This document shows, piece after piece, positions 59,958 through 64,000 of a stretch of DNA of 64,000 bases. The stretch comes from Pseudomonas sp. H3(2019) (lineage in GTDB: Bacteria > Pseudomonadota > Gammaproteobacteria > Pseudomonadales > Pseudomonadaceae). A program made the translations under genes and the position numbers. The stretch is taken from assembly GCF_007713465.1 (NCBI RefSeq), contig NZ_VMSG01000016.1:62001-126000 (forward strand). The letters run 5' to 3'. Under the pieces are notes generated by a model that was given only the letters and a program-made list of their open reading frames with translations, did no database searches and was not told the origin of the DNA. Each line of letters begins with the position of its first letter. Position 1 is the stretch's first letter.

Positions 59958-60720
59958 TCGTGGGCATTTGCTTGAAGACAGACCCGAACGGGTACCGGGT
60001 TTGAAAAAAAGAAGGAGGTCAGCAATACCTCTTTTCTCTGGGCTCATCCGAGGAGGGTGCGCGCATGGCCAAGGGGTCGGGACGTTCTGATTGCTTCAGG
60101 ATCGGAGTGACCTACGGGTACAGGGAGTGCCCGCGCAAGGGCCGGGTCAGGACAAGCCGCGCCGCGTATTTGACCGTCATGTATGACGCGACAAATCTGC
60201 GGCGCGCTTATATGTACAAAGCGTTGACCTAGAGCTGCCAAATGATTTTTATCGCTATGCCTGCCGGCAAAAAAACCGTCGGTGTTCTTCACAAAACATT
60301 TCGCAGTGTTTCCGGGTGACCGTATATCGAGAAATTTGGCGCTTATTTCTGCTCACTATTCACTACGGCGCGTAGGATTTTTCCCTGGTTTTTGTCCATA
60401 TTCCACTGCTCAAAAAACGATCAACCCCCTCTGCGATGGCCGGTTCACGGCACTTATGTCTGCCGAAATGTCGTATTCGAACCGGTTGGGACGGCGGTTT
60501 GCTTTGAAAAAACTCATGCTGATTCGGCATAGGGTAGGCGTTTACGGCATTAGACGTCGCTCCCGTGCATCGGAATAGTTGCGCCTTTTTTATCTGCCAG
60601 AGAGCCGTAATTACGCGCTCCGGGCGACCTTATCCGGGGGCAGATGCTTAGACTTTTCCGCCATTGGGCGTTCCAGTTTGTGCATCTTCCCGAGTCCATT
60701 TATAAGAAAAGGGTAATGAT
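59958..60720. other. 763-bp gap between DUF1328 and gltP
   Basis: It holds a possible small gene at 60065-60232 and a hairpin near 60010-60038 (AAGAAGGAGGT / ACCTCTTTTCT) that may end the DUF1328 transcript. A long stretch without convincing coding frames follows before gltP; the frames at 60282-60578 and on the reverse strand have no ribosome sites and poor codon use. The gltP promoter and leader must lie in the last 300 bp; I could not define them. Confidence 0.55.
60065..60232 (+). CDS. Possible 55-residue basic small protein
   Basis: An open frame (MAKGSGRSDCF...) preceded by GAGGAGGG seven bases upstream, the strongest ribosome site in this gap. The product is rich in Arg, Lys and Tyr, with two cysteines (residues 10 and 22) and no membrane segment. 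It matches nothing I know, and its use of AGG codons differs from neighbouring genes. It may be a false frame. Confidence 0.3.
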   Translation: MAKGSGRSDCFRIGVTYGYRECPRKGRVRTSRAAYLTVMYDATNLRRAYMYKALT

Positions 60721-62052
60721 ATGAAGAAGGCAAAGCTGAGCCTCGCCTGGCAGATCCTCATCGGTCTGGTGCTGGGGATTGCAATCGGTGCGTTGCTCAA
60801 CCACTTCAGTGCGGAAAAAGCCTGGTGGATCAGTAACGTCCTGCAACCGGCGGGCGATATCTTTATCCGTCTGATCAAGATGATCGTGATCCCGATCGTG
60901 ATCTCCTCGCTGATCGTCGGCATTGCCGGTGTGGGCGATGCGAAGAAGCTCGGGCGCATTGGTCTCAAGACCATCATTTACTTCGAAATCGTCACCACCA
61001 TCGCCATTCTTGTGGGTCTGGTGCTGGCCAACGTGTTCCACCCGGGCTCCGGCATCGACATGAGCACCCTGGGCACTGTGGATATCTCCAAGTACCAGGC
61101 GACCGCGGCCGAGGTTCAGCATGAGCACGCGTTCATCGAAACCATCCTCAACCTGATTCCATCGAACATCTTTGCCGCCATGGCGCGTGGCGAGATGCTG
61201 CCGATCATCTTCTTCTCGGTGTTGTTCGGTCTTGGTCTGTCGAGCCTGCAATCGGACCTGCGCGAGCCACTGGTGAAGATGTTCCAGGGCGTCTCGGAAA
61301 GCATGTTCAAGGTCACTCACATGATCATGAACTACGCCCCGATCGGCGTGTTCGCACTGATCGCAGTGACTGTTGCCAACTTCGGTTTCGCTTCCCTGCT
61401 GCCGCTGGCCAAACTGGTGATCCTGGTTTACGTCGCCGTCCTGTTCTTCGCCTTCGTGGTGTTGGGGCTGATTGCTCGCCTGTTCGGTTTCTCGGTCATC
61501 AAGCTGATGCGCATCTTCAAGGATGAGCTGGTGCTGGCCTACTCAACCGCGAGTTCCGAAACCGTGCTGCCGCGCGTGATCGAGAAGATGGAAGCCTACG
61601 GTGCACCGAAAGCCATTTGCAGCTTCGTGGTGCCAACCGGTTACTCGTTCAACCTCGACGGTTCGACCCTGTACCAGAGCATCGCGGCAATCTTCATTGC
61701 CCAGCTGTACGGTATCGACCTGTCGATCAGCCAGCAGTTGCTGCTGGTACTGACCCTGATGGTCACCTCCAAAGGCATCGCCGGCGTGCCGGGCGTGTCG
61801 TTCGTGGTCCTGCTGGCAACGCTGGGCAGCGTCGGTATTCCATTGGAAGGCCTGGCGTTCATCGCCGGTGTCGATCGCATCATGGACATGGCCCGTACCG
61901 CACTGAACGTGATCGGCAACGCCTTGGCCGTGCTGGTCGTCTCCCGTTGGGAAGGCATGTACGACGACGCCAAGGGCCAGCGCTACTGGAACTCCCTGCC
62001 GCACTGGCGCAGCAAAGAGAAGCTGCCGGCCGGCGAGACTTCCAATAACTGA
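60721..62052 (+). CDS. gltP: Proton/sodium-glutamate (dicarboxylate) symporter
   Basis: A 443-residue inner-membrane carrier of the DAACS family that imports glutamate, aspartate or C4-dicarboxylates with cations. Marks are the serine-rich hairpin AYSTASSETVLP, the GYSFNLDGSTLYQ region (the NMDGT-like motif), and GIAGVPGVSFVVLLATL in hairpin 2. Eight helices and two re-entrant loops fit the GltPh fold. TAATGAT spacing gives only a weak ribosome site before the ATG. A REPIN follows. Confidence 0.93.
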   Translation: MKKAKLSLAWQILIGLVLGIAIGALLNHFSAEKAWWISNVLQPAGDIFIRLIKMIVIPIVISSLIVGIAGVGDAKKLGRIGLKTIIYFEIVTTIAILVGLVLANVFHPGSGIDMSTLGTVDISKYQATAAEVQHEHAFIETILNLIPSNIFAAMARGEMLPIIFFSVLFGLGLSSLQSDLREPLVKMFQGVSESMFKVTHMIMNYAPIGVFALIAVTVANFGFASLLPLAKLVILVYVAVLFFAFVVLGLIARLFGFSVIKLMRIFKDELVLAYSTASSETVLPRVIEKMEAYGAPKAICSFVVPTGYSFNLDGSTLYQSIAAIFIAQLYGIDLSISQQLLLVLTLMVTSKGIAGVPGVSFVVLLATLGSVGIPLEGLAFIAGVDRIMDMARTALNVIGNALAVLVVSRWEGMYDDAKGQRYWNSLPHWRSKEKLPAGETSNN

Positions 62053-62070
62053 GTGAAGTTTGGCCTTTTT

Positions 62071-62160
62071 GTGGGAGCGAGCCTGCTCGCGATAGCGGTT
62101 GATCAGTTGATATAAATGTTGGCTAGCAGTCAGTCATCGCGAGCAGGCTCGCTCCCACAG
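62071..62160. repeat. REPIN-like inverted pair after gltP
   Basis: GTGGGAGCGAGCCTGCTCGC and its inverted partner GCGAGCAGGCTCGCTCCCAC flank a ~45-nt spacer. It has the same subfamily sequence as 3002-3090, 36287-36376 and 63505-63593. Confidence 0.9.
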
Positions 62161-62182
62161 TGAACTGCACCAGTCCTCACAA

Positions 62183-62210
62183 ACAAACCCCGGAGAAATC
62201 CGGGGTTTGT
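62183..62210 (+). terminator. Intrinsic terminator-like hairpin before the SpmAB gene
   Basis: ACAAACCCCGG AGAAAT CCGGGGTTTGT is a perfect 11-pair stem with T-rich right side. It probably ends gltP transcripts that pass the REPIN. Confidence 0.75.
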
Positions 62211-62262
62211 CGTTTCTGCCCACCCCGCTATCATTCGCGGCATCTTCTGGGGGATTTGACTG

Positions 62263-63492
62263 ATGCTCAATGGCCTGTGGCTTGGCTTTTTCATCGTGGC
62301 GGCCGTTTCGGCACTCGCGCAGTGGCTGATCGGCGGCAATGCCGGGATCTTCGCGACGATGGTGGAAAGCATCTTCGCCATGGCCAAGCTGTCGGTCGAC
62401 GTGATGGTGTTGCTGTTCGGCACCCTGACCCTGTGGCTGGGCTTTCTGCGGATCGCTGAAAAAGCCGGGATCGTCGACTGGCTGGCCAAGGCGCTGGGCC
62501 CGCTGTTCCTGCGGCTGATGCCCGAAGTGCCGGCGGGTCATCCGGCCATCGGCCTGATCACCCTCAACATGGCGGCCAACACCCTGGGGCTCGACAATGC
62601 CGCTACGCCGATTGGCCTCAAGGCTATGCGCGCGTTGCAGGAGCTCAACCCCAGCACCACGGTCGCAAGCAATGCGCAAATCCTGTTCCTGGTGCTTAAC
62701 GCCTCGTCCCTGACCCTGCTGCCCGTGACGATCTTCATGTACCGCGCCCAGCAAGGTGCCGCTGACCCGACGCTGGTGTTCCTGCCGATTTTGCTGGCGA
62801 CCAGTTGTTCAACCATCGTTGGCCTGCTGTCAGTGTCGATCATGCAGCGTCTACGGCTGTGGGACCCGGTGGTGCTGGCCTATCTGATTCCGGGTGCGCT
62901 GCTGCTGGGCGGGTTCATGGCCCTGTTGACGGCGCTCTCAGCCACTGCCCTGGCGAGCCTGTCGTCGATCCTCGGTAACCTGACGATGTTCGGGATGATC
63001 ATGCTGTTTCTGGTGATTGGCGCGCTGCGCAAGGTCAAGGTCTACGAAGCATTCGTCGAAGGTGCCAAAGAAGGCTTCGATGTCGCCAAGAACCTGCTGC
63101 CGTATCTGGTAGCGATGCTGTGTGCGGTGGGCGTATTGCGCGCGTCCGGGGCGCTGGACTTCGGTCTGGACGGGATTCGCCATCTGGTGCAGTGGGCCGG
63201 ATGGGACACGCGTTTCGTCGATGCCCTGCCGACCGCGATGGTCAAACCGTTCTCCGGCAGCGCTGCACGGGCGATGCTGATCGAAACCATGAAGACTCAA
63301 GGCGTCGACAGCTTCCCGGCGCTGGTGGCAGCGACTATTCAGGGCAGTACCGAAACCACGTTCTATGTGCTGGCGGTGTACTTCGGAGCGGTGAGCATTC
63401 AGCGTGCGCGGCATGCCGTGGGTTGCGCACTGCTGGCAGAACTCGCCGGCGTGCTGGGTGCGATCGGGGTTTGCTACTGGTTCTTTGGTTAA
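62263..63492 (+). CDS. SpmA/SpmB fusion-type membrane protein (nucleoside-recognition Gate domains)
   Basis: A 409-residue inner-membrane protein of about ten helices with two Gate (nucleoside-transporter-like) domains. The first half resembles SpmA (TLNMAANTLGLDNAATPIGL) and the second resembles SpmB (FVEGAKEGFDVAKNLLPYLV, then ATIQGSTETTFYVLAVYFG). In Bacillus the two halves are separate spore-maturation genes. The substrate in Pseudomonas, which does not sporulate, is unknown. ATTTGACTG precedes the ATG, a weak site. A REPIN follows the stop. Confidence 0.87.
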   Translation: MLNGLWLGFFIVAAVSALAQWLIGGNAGIFATMVESIFAMAKLSVDVMVLLFGTLTLWLGFLRIAEKAGIVDWLAKALGPLFLRLMPEVPAGHPAIGLITLNMAANTLGLDNAATPIGLKAMRALQELNPSTTVASNAQILFLVLNASSLTLLPVTIFMYRAQQGAADPTLVFLPILLATSCSTIVGLLSVSIMQRLRLWDPVVLAYLIPGALLLGGFMALLTALSATALASLSSILGNLTMFGMIMLFLVIGALRKVKVYEAFVEGAKEGFDVAKNLLPYLVAMLCAVGVLRASGALDFGLDGIRHLVQWAGWDTRFVDALPTAMVKPFSGSAARAMLIETMKTQGVDSFPALVAATIQGSTETTFYVLAVYFGAVSIQRARHAVGCALLAELAGVLGAIGVCYWFFG

Positions 63493-63504
63493 CCCAGAAA
63501 AACC

Positions 63505-63593
63505 TGTGGGAGCGAGCCTGCTCGCGATAGCGGTGGGTCAGTCAGCATTGTTTTTACTGTCATGCCCTCATCGCGAGCAGGCTCGCTCCCACA
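63505..63593. repeat. REPIN-like inverted pair after the SpmAB gene
   Basis: TGTGGGAGCGAGCCTGCTCG...CGAGCAGGCTCGCTCCCACA with a short spacer. It lies between convergent genes and ends only seven bases from the stop of the PqiC-like gene. Confidence 0.9.
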
Positions 63594-63599
63594 TGGACC

Positions 63600-64000
63600 T
63601 CAGGGCTTCATGGTCGCGGTCTTCTGCCCCTGCTCTACCGTCCACGCAATCACCTGCGCCGTGAGCGTGTCACTGGCCTGGCCAAACCCGGTCACCACTG
63701 CGGGCACTTTCACATCGCTTAATGGCTGGCGCACTTCGAAGCGGCGGCTGGCGAGGATCCGCTGGTCATTGCCACGCACCAGTAGCGCATCCAGGCTAAT
63801 GACCACTTGCGCGGTTTTTCCTTGATATTCCGTCTGGAACGCTTGCAGGTTCCCGCCCAGTTCCAGATCCGTCTGCAAGTTGCTGTCGTCGGTGCTGAGC
63901 CGCTGTACGCGGCCGTCCTGTGCAAACCCGGCGAGCAGCCGATTGCGCAGCAGGATTGGCGTAGGATCGCTCCAGCGCGAAGCCTTGTAGCTGCTGATCA
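63600..64000 (-). CDS. PqiC-type membrane-integrity lipoprotein (3' part; start beyond the window)
   Basis: The frame is open to the right edge, giving 132 C-terminal residues. The visible part has RWSDPTPILLRNRLLAGF, then LQTDLELGGNLQAFQ and VVISLDALLVRG, the pattern of ABC-type transport auxiliary lipoproteins (PF03886, PqiC/YmbA). These work with MCE-domain proteins in lipid traffic between membranes. The signal peptide and lipobox, and any MCE partner genes, would lie to the right. The in-frame TTG at 63878 is not the true start. Confidence 0.82.
   Translation of the reverse strand, partial: ISSYKASRWSDPTPILLRNRLLAGFAQDGRVQRLSTDDSNLQTDLELGGNLQAFQTEYQGKTAQVVISLDALLVRGNDQRILASRRFEVRQPLSDVKVPAVVTGFGQASDTLTAQVIAWTVEQGQKTATMKP

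Noticed and set aside
60282..60578. A 98-codon frame upstream of gltP
   Set aside because: No ribosome site, AT-rich atypical codons and no recognisable motif; it probably arises in the untranslated leader region.

Overview
The window looks like a chromosomal segment of a fluorescent-group Pseudomonas. It has high GC and gene neighbourhoods I recognise from Pseudomonas: qor-hemF-aroE, trpI/trpBA, the caa3-type cox cluster, metNIQ, zur-znuABC, polA-engB, and kinB-algB. Its intergenic spaces hold two families of palindromic repeat: REPIN-like pairs built on GTGGGAGCGAGC-type hairpins, and a ~104-bp GTTCCCACGC...GCGTGGGAAC element. I see no transposase, phage gene, CRISPR array, tRNA or rRNA. 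All gene names come from reading the translated proteins; no database search was run.

Layout. 0-12.5 kb: quinone reductase, aerobic haem synthesis (hemF), shikimate dehydrogenase (aroE), a SulP transporter, a choline-O-sulfate module (betC, a choline-binding protein and a divergent LysR regulator), and tryptophan synthase trpBA with its divergent regulator trpI. 12.5-22.2 kb: small stress, envelope and flavin proteins (DUF883, dodecin, OsmC, two DUF1161 paralogues, two sister lipoproteins, a lipoprotein metallopeptidase), an HAD phosphatase, a gamma carbonic anhydrase, oligopeptidase A (prlC) with a zinc-ribbon partner, and an exported tyrosine-phosphatase-like protein. 22.2-27.4 kb: an AT-rich patch with a short EF-hand/dockerin-like gene, a radical SAM protein behind a convincing LexA box, and a beta carbonic anhydrase-SulP pair. 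27.4-36.3 kb: a complete aa3/caa3 cytochrome oxidase cluster with assembly and haem A genes (coxB, coxA, ctaG, coxC, SURF1, ctaA, ctaB, SCO1), led by a promoter with an RpoS-like -10.

36.4-64 kb: methionine ABC importer metNIQ, a lipoprotein, the zinc regulon (znuB-znuC-zur divergent from znuA over a Zur-like box), homoserine kinase, polA, an ErsA/Spot 42-position small RNA with a sigma-22 (AlgU)-type promoter, engB, two c-type cytochrome genes, dsbA, an endonuclease-like protein, a c-di-GMP pair (GGDEF and CSS-EAL) flanking an AmpD-type amidase, the kinB-algB two-component system, a small membrane protein gene behind a sigma-54-like promoter, DUF1328, the dicarboxylate/glutamate symporter gltP, an SpmA/SpmB-fusion membrane protein, and the 3' part of a PqiC-type lipoprotein gene that runs off the window.

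The most interesting items are regulatory: the AlgU-type promoter and 132-nt sRNA after polA; the GG-N10-GC promoter with three ATCGTGC half-sites next to algB; the LexA-boxed radical SAM gene; and the ~104-bp repeat placed 10-16 bp after the stop codon of three different reverse-strand genes. From memory of P. aeruginosa PAO1, the left part follows PA0023 to PA0114 and the right part follows PA5505 down to about PA5477, so the junction near 36.3-36.4 kb is a rearrangement relative to that species.
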